Shown: positions 8,031-17,953, counted from the stretch's first letter. The stretch is 64,000 nucleotides of DNA from JAWSVE01 sp050633885 (GCA_050633885.1 JBOEHK010000001.1:248001-312000); one strand, 5' to 3'. Numbers and translations: made by a program. The notes: a model not told the origin generated them from the letters alone.

Positions 8031-8986
8031 TGATGAGCGATGAGGCTTCGCCGCAACATATTACCGTTTTATTGGATGAGGCGGTTGAAGCCTTGGTTGT
8101 TAATCCTGATGGCTTTTATGTTGATGGAACCTTTGGTCGTGGCGGGCATAGCGAATTAATTCTTAAAGCGCTATCTGAGCAAGGTTCGCTGCTCGCGATA
8201 GATAAAGATCCGCAGGCTATTGATATTGCAAATACCCGATTTCCAGAAGAAAAAAGATTTGAAGTTGCACAAGGTTCCTTCGTTGAATTGTCTCGGTTGT
8301 TGGCAGAAAGAAATCAATTAGGAAAAGTCAGTGGCGTGCTATTGGATTTGGGCGTTTCTTCTCCTCAATTGGATGAGGCAAAGCGTGGATTTAGTTTTAC
8401 GAATGATGGCCCGCTTGATATGCGGATGGATCCGACACATGGGCAGAGTGCAAAGCAGTGGCTCGCTGACGTTAAAGAAGAAGACTTGGCTGCAGTGTTA
8501 AAAGAATATGGCGAAGAAAAATTTGCACGACGGATTGCTAAAGCGGTTGTTGCTGCTCGGGAAGAAGGAAAAATCGAAACAACGCATCAGTTCGCCAAGA
8601 TTGTTGCAGAGGCGCATCCCGCTTGGGAGGTTGGAAAACATCCGGCAACAAAAACGTTTATGGCTATTCGATTGTTTTTAAATCAAGAGCTGGAAGATTT
8701 AACGGCATTACTTCAGCAGGTTCTCGGCGTTTTGCAGCCTGGTGGGCGATTGGTTGTGATTAGCTTTCATTCTTTAGAGGATAGAATTGTTAAGCGATTT
8801 ATGCGAGATAAAGCGAAGGGTGATTATTTGCCTCGTGGCGTTCCGGTAACTGAAGATCAATTAAATAAAACATTAAAGATTATTGGTAAAGCCGTTAAGC
8901 CCTCACGGGAAGAGATTGAGCAAAACGTTAGGTCGCGAAGTGCCATCATGAGAGTTGCTGAGAGATTGGGTTCAAAAGGAAAGTAG
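8030..8986 (+). CDS. rsmH: 16S rRNA (cytosine-1402-N4)-methyltransferase
   Basis: 318 residues. RsmH (MraW) methylates N4 of C1402 in the ribosomal P site using S-adenosylmethionine. The SAM-binding motif DGTFGRGGHSELIL is at about 33-46, followed by AIDKDPQAI, GVLLDLGVSSPQLD and GPLDMRMDP, all diagnostic of the family. The C-terminus has the conserved ISFHSLEDRIVKRFM and RSRSAIMRVAER. The start ATG at 8030 shares its A with the mraZ stop (TAATG); a second ATG follows directly at 8033. ftsL begins immediately after the stop. Confidence 0.98.
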   Translation: MMSDEASPQHITVLLDEAVEALVVNPDGFYVDGTFGRGGHSELILKALSEQGSLLAIDKDPQAIDIANTRFPEEKRFEVAQGSFVELSRLLAERNQLGKVSGVLLDLGVSSPQLDEAKRGFSFTNDGPLDMRMDPTHGQSAKQWLADVKEEDLAAVLKEYGEEKFARRIAKAVVAAREEGKIETTHQFAKIVAEAHPAWEVGKHPATKTFMAIRLFLNQELEDLTALLQQVLGVLQPGGRLVVISFHSLEDRIVKRFMRDKAKGDYLPRGVPVTEDQLNKTLKIIGKAVKPSREEIEQNVRSRSAIMRVAERLGSKGK

Positions 8987-9289
8987 ATGATTGCTCCGCA
9001 AAATTCGCTTCAACGTTTTAATCGCAATGCGATCATTTTGTTTTCGCTATGGGCTGTTGTCATGGTGAGCGGCTTAGGTGTTATTTATTCAACGCATGTG
9101 AGTCGACAGTTGTTCAATGAGCTGGAAGGTAAAAGGCGAACAACAGCTCAGTTGCACACCGAGTGGGGGCAGTATCTTTTAGAGCAAAGTACTTGGGCTG
9201 CTTATAATCGTGTAGAAGATTTGGCGGAAGAGACGCTCAACATGCAATTGCCGGATCAAGAAAAGATCATCGTTGTTCAGTCAAGGTAG
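8987..9289 (+). CDS. ftsL: Cell division protein FtsL
   Basis: 100 residues, bitopic membrane protein. A short cytoplasmic tail, one membrane helix at about 14-33 (NAIILFSLWAVVMVSGLGVI) and a periplasmic coiled coil with the ending TLNMQLPDQEKIIVVQ, where the LxM-P pattern is typical of FtsL. It forms the FtsQLB complex with FtsB and FtsQ and activates FtsWI. The ATG abuts the rsmH stop with no gap. Its stop codon is inside the first copy of a 15-bp tandem repeat. Confidence 0.93.
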   Translation: MIAPQNSLQRFNRNAIILFSLWAVVMVSGLGVIYSTHVSRQLFNELEGKRRTTAQLHTEWGQYLLEQSTWAAYNRVEDLAEETLNMQLPDQEKIIVVQSR

Positions 9290-9315
9290 TTTCAGTGGTC
9301 GTAGTTTCAGTGGTC
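9286..9315 (+). repeat. 15-bp perfect tandem duplication at the ftsL/ftsI junction
   Basis: GTAGTTTCAGTGGTC occurs twice in direct succession (9286-9300 and 9301-9315). The first copy carries the ftsL stop codon (TAG at 9287-9289), so the duplication lengthens the ftsL-ftsI gap without altering either protein. It looks like a recent slippage event. Confidence 0.9.
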
Positions 9316-9381
9316 AGTATTTTCGGATAGGCATTTGTCTTAAATCCAAAAATAAAATCAAACTCTAAGAGTAATCAGCGC

Positions 9382-11226
9382 GTGGCAAGATCAGATAAGG
9401 CCGTAGATAAGTCAGTAAGGACGTCAAAGTCGCGAGAACGAAAAAAAGTTCAAGCGACAAGTCGTGCTGCGCGATCGCCTAGTTATCAGCCTGCCATTAT
9501 TCGATGGCGGTATTTTTCTATTTGTGGTTTTTTGGTGTGCCTTGCTGTGTTGTTGGTTTGGAAGGTGGCTTCTATTCAAGTTCTTCCGAGTCAAGATCGC
9601 GGATTTGAATTTTTGCAAAAATATGGGCAGTCACAATTTATTCGCGGTGAGGAAATTAATGCCAATAGAGGCGTTATTACCGATAGGAACGGCGAGCCTT
9701 TAGCGGTGAGTACTGAGGTAGTGTCTATTTGTGGTAATCCAAAAGTGTTATTGGAAAATAAGCAAGCGTGGCAAGTGCTTGCTTCTGCAATTGATGTTCC
9801 CGCTAAAGAACTTGCAGATAAGATTGGCGTTTATGCTAATAAAGAATTCATGTATCTAAAACGCCGTCTCCCTCCAGCGCAAGCAAAAGAAATTTTAGCG
9901 TTAGAGATCCCAGGTATTTTTTCACGTACTGATTATCAGCGTTATTATCCTGCGGGAGAAGTGACTGCTCATGTCGTGGGTTTGACAAGTCGCGATGGAA
10001 ATGGAGTCGAAGGAACTGAATTAAGTTATGACGAATGGTTGCGAGGTGTTCCTGGCCTAAAGCAAGTGGTTAAAGATTTAAAAGGTAGAACAATTGAAGA
10101 TGTTCGTTTAGTGAAAGCTGCTGTTCCTGGGAATGATTTAGCATTAAGCATTGATTTGCGGTTGCAATATTTGGCGTACAGAGAATTAAAGCGAGCGGTT
10201 GCAAGTCATAAGGCCGTTGCTGGGTCTGTTGTCATTGTGGATACCTATACGGGTGAGATTTTGGCCATGGTGAATCAGCCTTCATATAACCCAAATAACA
10301 GACAAACTGTTTCTCCTGTGGCAATGAAAAACAGAGCTGTGACAGATCAGTTTGAACCTGGCTCAACAATGAAGCCAATTACTGTTTTAGCTGCGTTAGA
10401 AAGTAAAAAATATTTTCCACACACAAAAATCGATACATCACCTGGCCGCATAAAAATAAAAGGCAAAACTATTTTTGATCCAGTGAATTACGGTGTTATT
10501 GATGTCAGTAAAATTGTTGCGAAATCGAGCCAGGTTGGGATTACAAAGATAGCGCTAGAGTTAGAGCCGGAATCGGTTAGAGATATGTTTTACCGAATGG
10601 GTATTGGCGAAAGTACAGGCAGCGGTTTTCCTGGGGAATCAACAGGCTCTTTGCCAAATCATCAGAAATGGCATCCCGTTGAGCGTGCAACCTTGGCATA
10701 TGGCTACGGTTTAACGGTGACGACATTGCAGCTTGCGCATGCTTATTCGGTTTTTGCTAATGACGGTATGAAGGCTGATATTTCAATGCTAAAAGTTGAT
10801 GAGCGTGATTCCAAAACATCGAGGCATGCTGCATTCCCTCAAGCTGTTGATTCTTTGTATGCGAATCAAGTGTTATCAATGATGGAGACGGTTATTGAGC
10901 CTGGCGGTACAGGTACAAGAGCGCGATTAGATTCCTTTACAGCTGCGGGAAAAACAGGAACAGCTCACAAGGCGAGTCAAGGCGGTTATTTGGATGAGGC
11001 AAAATTTTCTGTTTTTGCAGGAGTTGCTCCGGTTAAGAAGCCGCGTATCGCGGTTGCTATTATGATTGATGAGCCGCGCAGTGGTTTGTACGGTGGGGGT
11101 GAGGTTGCTGCCCCAATATTTTCTACTATCGCAGAAGGTGCTTTGCGGTTATTGCAAACTCCTCCAGATAAAGTGTCGCCTCAGCAGTTGTCGGGTAGTG
11201 TTGCTTTGCGAGGGTCTTTGCTGTGA
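9382..11226 (+). CDS. ftsI: Peptidoglycan transpeptidase FtsI (PBP3)
   Basis: 614 residues, class B penicillin-binding protein that cross-links septal peptidoglycan as partner of FtsW. A basic cytoplasmic tail rich in Lys and Arg precedes one membrane helix at about 46-64. The dimerisation/pedestal domain has ANRGVITDRNGEPLAVS, and the transpeptidase domain carries all three motifs: S-x-x-K with Ser328 and Lys331 (GSTMKP), SSQ as the S-x-N-like motif (KSSQVG) and KTGT at 524-527. The GTG start at 9382 is the only usable initiator after an in-frame stop at 9328; its ribosome binding site is weak, suggesting coupling to upstream translation. The stop overlaps the murE start. Confidence 0.96.
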   Translation: MARSDKAVDKSVRTSKSRERKKVQATSRAARSPSYQPAIIRWRYFSICGFLVCLAVLLVWKVASIQVLPSQDRGFEFLQKYGQSQFIRGEEINANRGVITDRNGEPLAVSTEVVSICGNPKVLLENKQAWQVLASAIDVPAKELADKIGVYANKEFMYLKRRLPPAQAKEILALEIPGIFSRTDYQRYYPAGEVTAHVVGLTSRDGNGVEGTELSYDEWLRGVPGLKQVVKDLKGRTIEDVRLVKAAVPGNDLALSIDLRLQYLAYRELKRAVASHKAVAGSVVIVDTYTGEILAMVNQPSYNPNNRQTVSPVAMKNRAVTDQFEPGSTMKPITVLAALESKKYFPHTKIDTSPGRIKIKGKTIFDPVNYGVIDVSKIVAKSSQVGITKIALELEPESVRDMFYRMGIGESTGSGFPGESTGSLPNHQKWHPVERATLAYGYGLTVTTLQLAHAYSVFANDGMKADISMLKVDERDSKTSRHAAFPQAVDSLYANQVLSMMETVIEPGGTGTRARLDSFTAAGKTGTAHKASQGGYLDEAKFSVFAGVAPVKKPRIAVAIMIDEPRSGLYGGGEVAAPIFSTIAEGALRLLQTPPDKVSPQQLSGSVALRGSLL

Positions 11227-12749
11227 TGAGCTCTTATCTGCAAGAAAATGAAATTCGATTATCTGATTTGCTGAATGATAAATGGCTGCCGGCAGAGGTA
11301 GGTGATATCGCAGTCAATGGATTGTGTCTCGATCATCGTAAGCTTGAGTCGGGGGAATTGTTTTTTGCGGTAAAAGGAACGGTTAATGATGGTCGTCGAT
11401 TTATTGCAGAGGCGATTGAGCGTGGAGCGGCTGCTGTATTAAAAGAGGCTTGTTCAGAAGACGAAACCATTGCTTGGAAAAATAATACGCCTATTATTCC
11501 ATTTGATAATCTACCAGAAAAAATCAGTTCAATTGCCGGCCGCTATTATTCTGAACCATCGACAAAAATGGCGGTTGTTGGCATAACAGGCACTAATGGG
11601 AAGACAACCTGTAGTTATTTACTTGCACAGTTATTTTCTCTTTTGGGTGATCGATCTGGAGTGGTTGGAACATTAGGTTTTGGCGTGGCGAAACCTAATG
11701 ACAATTCAATCTCGTTAACTGATACGGGCATGACAACAAGTGATGCCATATCGACTCAAAAAATCTTATCAAGTTTGGATGTGCAAGGTTGTGATTTTGT
11801 CGCAATGGAAGTGTCTTCGCATAGTCTCGATCAGCATCGAGTTGCTTCCGTCAATTTTACAACGGCAGTTTTTACAAATTTAACGCGTGATCATCTTGAC
11901 TATCATGGGGATATGCATGCGTACGGTTCGGCAAAGAGACAGTTGTTCGTTTCTCCATTGTTGAAAAATGCCATTATCAATATTGATGATGATTTCGGGC
12001 GACGATTAGTGAAAGCTGTCAGTTCGAAAACGCAGTTGATCACGTATTCTCTTCAAAATGATAAAGCCGATGTGTATTTGTCCGATGTCGTTATTCATCA
12101 GGATGGCATGACGGCCTTGTTGTCTTCGCCGTGGGGGGGGGAAGAATTAAAAACCCAATTGATTGGCGAGTTTAATCTTTTAAATATTTTAGCTGTTATC
12201 TCGGCTGCGTGTATTCATGGATATGAATTGTCTGCCGTTCTTGATCAATTACCTTTTTTGCGTCCGGTGGATGGTCGTATGGAAAGAGTATGTGCGGAAA
12301 GTGATGTGCAAGTCATTGTTGATTATGCGCATACACCTGACAGTTTAGAGAAAGCGTTAGAAACCATTAAGCGTCAGGCGACGGGAAAGTTGTGGTGCGT
12401 TTTTGGTTGTGGTGGCGATCGAGACAAAGGAAAGCGTCCGCTGATGGCTCAAATTGCTGAAAAATTTGCAGATAGCATAGTCGTGACCAGTGACAATCCT
12501 CGAACAGAATCGATGAGCGATATTGAAAACGATATAAAGTCTGGATTTAAAACATTAAATGCCGTGTCATTTGTTTCGGATAGGGCTCAAGCGATAGGTT
12601 TTGCGATTAAGAGTGCGGTTGCAGGAGATAGTATTCTCATCGCTGGTAAAGGACATGAAAATTATCAATTGATTGGCGCAGATCGATTATCTTTTAGTGA
12701 TGTGAATCAGGCGAGATTATCTCTGCGAGAAAGAAACAAGAGTGTGTAG
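11223..12749 (+). CDS. murE: UDP-MurNAc-tripeptide synthetase (meso-DAP adding)
   Basis: 508 residues, cytosolic Mur ligase that adds meso-diaminopimelate to UDP-MurNAc-L-Ala-D-Glu. The ATP-binding loop is GITGTNGKTTCSYLL near 116-130, and the substrate-selecting motif DNPRTE near 423-428 is the form that recognises meso-DAP rather than lysine. The stretch VDYAHTPDSLEKAL is also characteristic. The GTG at 11223 overlaps the ftsI stop; an ATG one codon later (11226) is equally possible. Expected product is the tripeptide precursor used by MurF, the next gene. A 101-base gap follows, unusually large for this operon. Confidence 0.96.
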   Translation: MMSSYLQENEIRLSDLLNDKWLPAEVGDIAVNGLCLDHRKLESGELFFAVKGTVNDGRRFIAEAIERGAAAVLKEACSEDETIAWKNNTPIIPFDNLPEKISSIAGRYYSEPSTKMAVVGITGTNGKTTCSYLLAQLFSLLGDRSGVVGTLGFGVAKPNDNSISLTDTGMTTSDAISTQKILSSLDVQGCDFVAMEVSSHSLDQHRVASVNFTTAVFTNLTRDHLDYHGDMHAYGSAKRQLFVSPLLKNAIINIDDDFGRRLVKAVSSKTQLITYSLQNDKADVYLSDVVIHQDGMTALLSSPWGGEELKTQLIGEFNLLNILAVISAACIHGYELSAVLDQLPFLRPVDGRMERVCAESDVQVIVDYAHTPDSLEKALETIKRQATGKLWCVFGCGGDRDKGKRPLMAQIAEKFADSIVVTSDNPRTESMSDIENDIKSGFKTLNAVSFVSDRAQAIGFAIKSAVAGDSILIAGKGHENYQLIGADRLSFSDVNQARLSLRERNKSV

Positions 12750-12850
12750 TGTTAACGTGCGTCGTTTGTGCTGATTCCGTTGTCGTTAGGTTGGCACAAA
12801 AACATAAAGTAAAAATTAAATTTAAGCCGAAAAGTGAATTGTATTAAGAA

Positions 12851-14272
12851 ATGATGAAAACATTGGCATTAATAGATATCGCAGAGGCAACTGATGGGCA
12901 AGCCCATTTGAGTGGTGTTGCTGAATGCGAATTTAGTCGTGTCAATACAGATACGCGCTCGTTAAAAGAGGGTGATCTTTTTGTGGCTTTAAAAGGTGAG
13001 CGCTTTGATGCTCATGATTTTCTTCAAGATGTTGCACAAAAAAAAGCCGCGGCTGCTGTAGTCGATCGTTTTATAGAAGGCGTTAAATTACCGCAGTTGG
13101 TTGTAAAAAATACCACAAAAGCACTTGGCGATATCGCCATGTATAACAGAGATCTGTTCTCTGGATCGTTAGTGGGTATTACCGGTTCTTGTGGTAAAAC
13201 GACTGTGAAAGCAATGTTGAAAAATATTTTCGAACAGGCCAGTAGTCAAGAAGCTGTTTTGGCAACAGAAGGGAATTTTAATAATCATATTGGCGTTCCT
13301 TTAACACTGTTTAATCTTAATCCTCAGCATCAGTATGCCGTTGTTGAAATGGGTGCGAGTGGTGCTGGGGAGATTAAATATTTATCGGCAATGTCAAAGC
13401 CTGATGTAGTGGTAGTGACAAATGCGCTTCAGGCGCACGTTGAAGGCTTTGGTTCTCTGGCTGGTATTGCGAAAGCGAAAGGCGAACTGTTTGAATTTTT
13501 AAAAGACGATGGAGTAGCGGTTATTAATCGTGATGACCCAGCATTTGACCAATGGATTAGTTTGTTAGAAAACAACACGTCTAAGAATCTTAAAGTGATT
13601 ACTTTTAGCGCATCTGATTCGGTAAGGACTTCGGATCGGAATAATTATCTTGATTTTAATGCGATAGGCGTTTCTGAAGGGCCTAAAGGAAATGTTGAAT
13701 TTGTAATGAATATACCTGGTGATGAAGTTGTTGTCAGGTTACAGCTTCTCGGTAAACAAAATGTGTCAAATGCATTGGCGGCGGCAGCTTGTGCTTTTAG
13801 CGTGGGTATTGATGCAGAAAACATTAAAAAAGGTTTAGAAAATACGATCGCAGTTCCAGGAAGAATGTGTCCCATTAGCGGCATTAATAATTCGTTAATT
13901 ATTGATGATAGCTACAACGCGAACCCAGATTCCGTGAAAGCGGCTATCGACGCTTTAAGTCAGTGGACATCAAATACTTTTCTCGTTCTTGGTGATTTAG
14001 GCGAGCTGGGCGAAAAGGAAGAGCAGTTACATGCCGATTTAGGTGAATATGCTAAAAGGAAAAATATTCAGCATTTGTTGACTGTAGGAGAATTAACAAA
14101 AGCAACCAGCCTATCATTTGGTGAGAAGGCGGTTCATTGCAAGAATCAAGAAGAATTAATAAAAATGATAAGCGCTATGCTGGACGATAAATCAGTAGTG
14201 TTAGTTAAAGGCTCCCGCGTTTCCAAAATGGATAAAGTTGTCGCGGCACTAAAAGACGGTGGAGAAAACTAA
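12851..14272 (+). CDS. murF: UDP-MurNAc-tripeptide D-alanyl-D-alanine ligase
   Basis: 473 residues. MurF adds the D-Ala-D-Ala dipeptide made by Ddl, encoded further along the same cluster. The P-loop is GITGSCGKTTVKAML near 110-124, the N-terminal uridine-binding part carries VNTDTRSLKEGDLFVALKGE, and DDSYNANPDSVKAAID marks the C-terminal domain. The last base of its stop is the first base of the mraY ATG. The 101 bases before it contain no clear terminator and only weak promoter-like sequence. Confidence 0.96.
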   Translation: MMKTLALIDIAEATDGQAHLSGVAECEFSRVNTDTRSLKEGDLFVALKGERFDAHDFLQDVAQKKAAAAVVDRFIEGVKLPQLVVKNTTKALGDIAMYNRDLFSGSLVGITGSCGKTTVKAMLKNIFEQASSQEAVLATEGNFNNHIGVPLTLFNLNPQHQYAVVEMGASGAGEIKYLSAMSKPDVVVVTNALQAHVEGFGSLAGIAKAKGELFEFLKDDGVAVINRDDPAFDQWISLLENNTSKNLKVITFSASDSVRTSDRNNYLDFNAIGVSEGPKGNVEFVMNIPGDEVVVRLQLLGKQNVSNALAAAACAFSVGIDAENIKKGLENTIAVPGRMCPISGINNSLIIDDSYNANPDSVKAAIDALSQWTSNTFLVLGDLGELGEKEEQLHADLGEYAKRKNIQHLLTVGELTKATSLSFGEKAVHCKNQEELIKMISAMLDDKSVVLVKGSRVSKMDKVVAALKDGGEN

Positions 14273-15354
14273 TGCTATTACTACTAGCTGAATACCTACA
14301 ACAATATATCAGCGGATTTGCTGTGTTTCAGTACTTAACGTTTAGGGGAATTGTTGGGGTATTAACGGCATTGGGTATTTCGCTTTTACTTGGTCCATGG
14401 ATGATTCGAAAATTAAACATAATGCAAATTGGTCAAGTTGTTCGAGATGATGGCCCGGCAACTCATTTATCTAAAACAGGTACTCCTACGATGGGAGGAA
14501 CGTTAATTCTAGCCGCTATTTTTACAAGTAGCTTGTTGTGGTCAGATTTATCTAGCAGCTATGTACGGGTGTTGTTAATTGTTACTTTTGTTTTTGGTGC
14601 TGTTGGTTTTGTAGATGATTACAAAAAAGTGATCGAAAAAAACTCAAAAGGATTGTCTGCTTTCTGGAAAATATTTTGGCAGTCGTTTGGTGGTTTAGGA
14701 GGCGCTCTTTATTTATATGCTGCGGCAGATACGGGTGTAGAAACAACTTTATATATTCCATTTTTTAAAAATTTTGCTTTAGATCTAGGATGGGGATATA
14801 TCGTTTTTACTTACTTTGTCATTGTCGGTTCTAGTAATGCTGTTAATTTAACAGATGGCTTGGATGGATTAGCAATCATGCCGTGCGTCATGGTGGCAAG
14901 TGCATTAGGAATTATTGCTTATCTTGTCGGGAATACGCAGTTCTCTTCGTATTTGAATGTTCCTTACGTTGAAGGCACGGGAGAGCTTGTTGTTTTTTGT
15001 GGCGCACTTGCTGGAGCGGGTTTGGGTTTTTTATGGTTTAACACGTATCCCGCTCAAGTGTTTATGGGAGATGTCGGCGCGCTTGCGTTAGGTGCTTCAT
15101 TAGGCGTGATTGCTGTGATTATTCGCCACGAAATTATTTTATTTATCATGGGTGGTGTTTTTGTGATGGAAACAGTATCCGTTATTTTACAAGTGACATC
15201 TTATAAGTTAACTGGACGTAGAATTTTTAAAATGGCGCCGTTACATCATCACTATGAGTTAAAAGGTTGGCCTGAACCGCGAGTGATTGTTCGTTTTTGG
15301 ATTATCACCGTGATGCTGGTTTTATTTGGTTTGGCGACATTAAAATTAAGATAG
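14272..15354 (+). CDS. mraY: Phospho-N-acetylmuramoyl-pentapeptide transferase
   Basis: 360 residues, exactly the usual size, with about ten membrane helices. MraY transfers phospho-MurNAc-pentapeptide to undecaprenyl phosphate, forming lipid I. The signature loops are present: GTPTMGG near 69-75, VDDYKK, NLTDGLDGLA near 193-202, MGDVGALALG and the histidine cluster APLHHHYELKGWPE near 325-338. The start overlaps the murF stop by one base (TAATG), so translation is coupled. A 56-base to 68-base gap separates it from murD. Confidence 0.98.
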   Translation: MLLLLAEYLQQYISGFAVFQYLTFRGIVGVLTALGISLLLGPWMIRKLNIMQIGQVVRDDGPATHLSKTGTPTMGGTLILAAIFTSSLLWSDLSSSYVRVLLIVTFVFGAVGFVDDYKKVIEKNSKGLSAFWKIFWQSFGGLGGALYLYAAADTGVETTLYIPFFKNFALDLGWGYIVFTYFVIVGSSNAVNLTDGLDGLAIMPCVMVASALGIIAYLVGNTQFSSYLNVPYVEGTGELVVFCGALAGAGLGFLWFNTYPAQVFMGDVGALALGASLGVIAVIIRHEIILFIMGGVFVMETVSVILQVTSYKLTGRRIFKMAPLHHHYELKGWPEPRVIVRFWIITVMLVLFGLATLKLR

Positions 15355-15422
15355 TGTCGAACAATTGTGGTCGTAATCGCTATCAAAGTAATGGTAATAG
15401 TAGTTGAGAGTTGGAAAACAAC

Positions 15423-16778
15423 GTGAGTAATTTAATCGCAACAAGTGAAAAAATAGCAGTCATTGGTCTAGGAATGACTGGTTTTTCTGCTGTTCGCTAT
15501 TTGCGTCACAAGAAAAAGTCTGTGGTTGTATTTGATACTCGATTAACACCACCCGAATTAAAAAGAGTTGAAAAAGAGTTTCCTGAGGTTGAAGTTTGTT
15601 TAGGCGAAATAGAAGAAGATTCGTTAACGTCTTTCGATCGAATTATTGTGAGTCCAGGCATTTCAATAAAAGAAAAATTTATTGTTTCCGCGGTTGAGAA
15701 GGGTGTCAGTGTTGTGGGCGATGTTCAGCTGTTTGTTGAGTCTATCAGTGCTCCTGTCATTGCTGTGACTGGCTCGAACGCAAAAAGTACGGTAGCGACC
15801 CTTGTTGGCCAGATGGCCAAAGCGTCTGGGTTCGATGTTGTTGTTGCGGGGAATATAGGGATTCCTGTTTTAGATATGTTGTTAGAAAAACCAAAAGACC
15901 TTTATGTGTTGGAACTGTCTAGTTTCCAATTGGAAGCCATTGAGAAGTTAAATGCATCGGTAGCATGCTCTTTGAATGTCAGCATGGATCACATGGATCG
16001 CTATGACAGCTTTGCTGCTTATCATGCCGCTAAACAACGCGTGTATTTTGGAGCCGATAAGATAGTTGTCAATCGTGATGATGAATTAACGAAGCCACCC
16101 ATGCGTGCAGATATGTCGGTGACAAGTTTTGGGATGGGACAGCCAGACTTGAAAGAATTTGGTGTTATCTCTGAAAACGGAAAAGAGTATTTGGCCCGTG
16201 GTTTTGAAAAATTACTTGCCGTGACTGAATTAAAGATAAAAGGAAAACATAATGTTGCGAATGCATTAGCGGCTCTTGCGATTGGCTGTCAGGCTCATTT
16301 TTCCGTATCGGCAATGATTGGTGTATTAAAAGAATTTAGGGGCTTAGCTCATCGTTGTGAATCAGTGGCCACTATAGAGGGTGTTGATTATATCAATGAC
16401 TCAAAAGGAACTAATGTTGGAGCGACAATAGCGGCGCTAAATGGTTTAGCACGATTACCCAATAAAATTATTTTGATTGCAGGTGGCGAAGGTAAGGGTG
16501 GAGATTTTTCATTGTTAGCTAAGCCGCTCAAAAATTTTGTGCGTGCGGTTGTTGTTTTTGGATCAGATGCTGGTGTTATTGCCGATGTTGCTCACGATCA
16601 AAATGTATTAGTAGAGCATGTACAGAGCATGAAAAGCGCAGTAATTGCTGCAAGTAAACAAGCCCGTCGAGGCGATGTCGTTTTATTGTCTCCTGCATGT
16701 GCAAGCTTTGATATGTTTGAAAATTTTGAACATCGTGGTGAGTGTTTTATGAAATGCGTTGAGGATTTGGCGGCATGA
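15423..16778 (+). CDS. murD: UDP-MurNAc-L-alanine D-glutamate ligase
   Basis: 451 residues from the GTG at 15423. MurD adds D-glutamate to UDP-MurNAc-L-Ala. The N-terminal Rossmann segment is VIGLGMTGFSAVRYL, the P-loop is VTGSNAKSTVATLVG, and ELSSFQLE, NVSMDHMDRY and INDSKGTNVGATIAAL are typical of the family. An upstream in-frame TTG at 15411 would add four residues, but GAGAG then touches the start, whereas GGA at 15413-15415 is well spaced for the GTG; I choose the GTG. The stop overlaps the ftsW ATG by four bases (ATGA). Confidence 0.95.
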   Translation: MSNLIATSEKIAVIGLGMTGFSAVRYLRHKKKSVVVFDTRLTPPELKRVEKEFPEVEVCLGEIEEDSLTSFDRIIVSPGISIKEKFIVSAVEKGVSVVGDVQLFVESISAPVIAVTGSNAKSTVATLVGQMAKASGFDVVVAGNIGIPVLDMLLEKPKDLYVLELSSFQLEAIEKLNASVACSLNVSMDHMDRYDSFAAYHAAKQRVYFGADKIVVNRDDELTKPPMRADMSVTSFGMGQPDLKEFGVISENGKEYLARGFEKLLAVTELKIKGKHNVANALAALAIGCQAHFSVSAMIGVLKEFRGLAHRCESVATIEGVDYINDSKGTNVGATIAALNGLARLPNKIILIAGGEGKGGDFSLLAKPLKNFVRAVVVFGSDAGVIADVAHDQNVLVEHVQSMKSAVIAASKQARRGDVVLLSPACASFDMFENFEHRGECFMKCVEDLAA

Positions 16779-17953
16779 TGAACGTTCTCACGAATTCATT
16801 TAGTTTGAATCGTTTAAGTCTGCCGGCCCGAATGGAAATTGATTGGGTTTTACTTGGCTTGGTGATTACCGTGGCTTCGATTGGTTTGTTGATGGTGGCT
16901 TCTGCTTCCATGAGTTTATCTGAGTCTTATTATGAGAATCCTTGGCATATGGTTGTTAAGCAAGGGGTATTTTTATTGATCGGTGTGGTTGCAGCCGGCT
17001 GTGTTGCGATGATCCCTGTCGCGATGTGGCAGCAATATGGTTGGGTTTTATTGGTTTTAACATTTGTTATTTTGTTGTTGGTACTTGTTCCGGGAATTGG
17101 AAAAAAAGTGAATGGCAGTCAACGTTGGTTACAGGTTGGACCTCTCACTATTCAAGCTTCTGAGTTGGTTAAATTGTTTATGGTCCTGTTTTTTGCAAGT
17201 TACCTATCGCGGCGACATGAAGAATTAAAATCATCCTGGAAAGGTGTGCTTAAGCCGTTATCCATTGTGTGTGTTGTCGCTATTTTATTATTGCTCGAGC
17301 CTGATTTTGGCGGCTCTGTGGTGATAGCCGGAACAGTCTTTGCCATGATGTTCATTGCAGGAATGAAATTGTGGCAATTTTTATCGTTGTTGACAGCGGG
17401 TATTGGTGTGATGGGGTTGGTTGCTGTTCTTTCTCCTTATCGAATGCAGCGATTAATTACCTTTTTAGATCCTTGGGCGGATCAATTTAATAGTGGTTAT
17501 CAATTAACACAATCCTTGATCGCATTTGGCCAAGGGCAGTGGGCTGGCGTTGGATTAGGACGAAGTGTCCAAAAACTATTTTATCTTCCCGATGCACATA
17601 CTGATTTTATCTTCGCGATTGTTGCCGAAGAATTTGGTTTGATTGGTGCTGTGATTTTAATTGCGTTGTTTGCAGCAATTATTATTCGGATTTTAAAGTT
17701 ATCTAAGCGCGCAATGTTGCACAACAATAGTTTTATCAGTTTAGCGGCATTTGGAATTGCAATTTTGTTTGCGGGCCAAGTGTTTATCAATATGGGTGTG
17801 GCATCCAGTTTGTTGCCAACAAAAGGTTTGACTTTACCTTTTATTAGTTATGGCGGAAGTAGTGTGATTACCAGTTGTTTGTTTATTGGTGTTGTTTTAC
17901 GTCTTGATTGGGAATTGATTTCGCAGCCAATTAAAAGCGCAAAAAAATCATGA
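16775..17953 (+). CDS. ftsW: Septal peptidoglycan polymerase FtsW (SEDS family)
   Basis: 392 residues and about ten membrane helices. FtsW is the glycosyltransferase that polymerises lipid II at the septum together with FtsI. The conserved SEDS features are visible: NGSQRWL near 113-119, the acidic segment LLEPDFGGSVVI with the catalytic-region Asp, DAHTDFIFAIVAEE and LPTKGLTLPFISYGGSS near the C-terminus. It overlaps murD upstream by four bases and murG downstream by four bases, forming a tight translational chain. Confidence 0.97.
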   Translation: MMNVLTNSFSLNRLSLPARMEIDWVLLGLVITVASIGLLMVASASMSLSESYYENPWHMVVKQGVFLLIGVVAAGCVAMIPVAMWQQYGWVLLVLTFVILLLVLVPGIGKKVNGSQRWLQVGPLTIQASELVKLFMVLFFASYLSRRHEELKSSWKGVLKPLSIVCVVAILLLLEPDFGGSVVIAGTVFAMMFIAGMKLWQFLSLLTAGIGVMGLVAVLSPYRMQRLITFLDPWADQFNSGYQLTQSLIAFGQGQWAGVGLGRSVQKLFYLPDAHTDFIFAIVAEEFGLIGAVILIALFAAIIIRILKLSKRAMLHNNSFISLAAFGIAILFAGQVFINMGVASSLLPTKGLTLPFISYGGSSVITSCLFIGVVLRLDWELISQPIKSAKKS

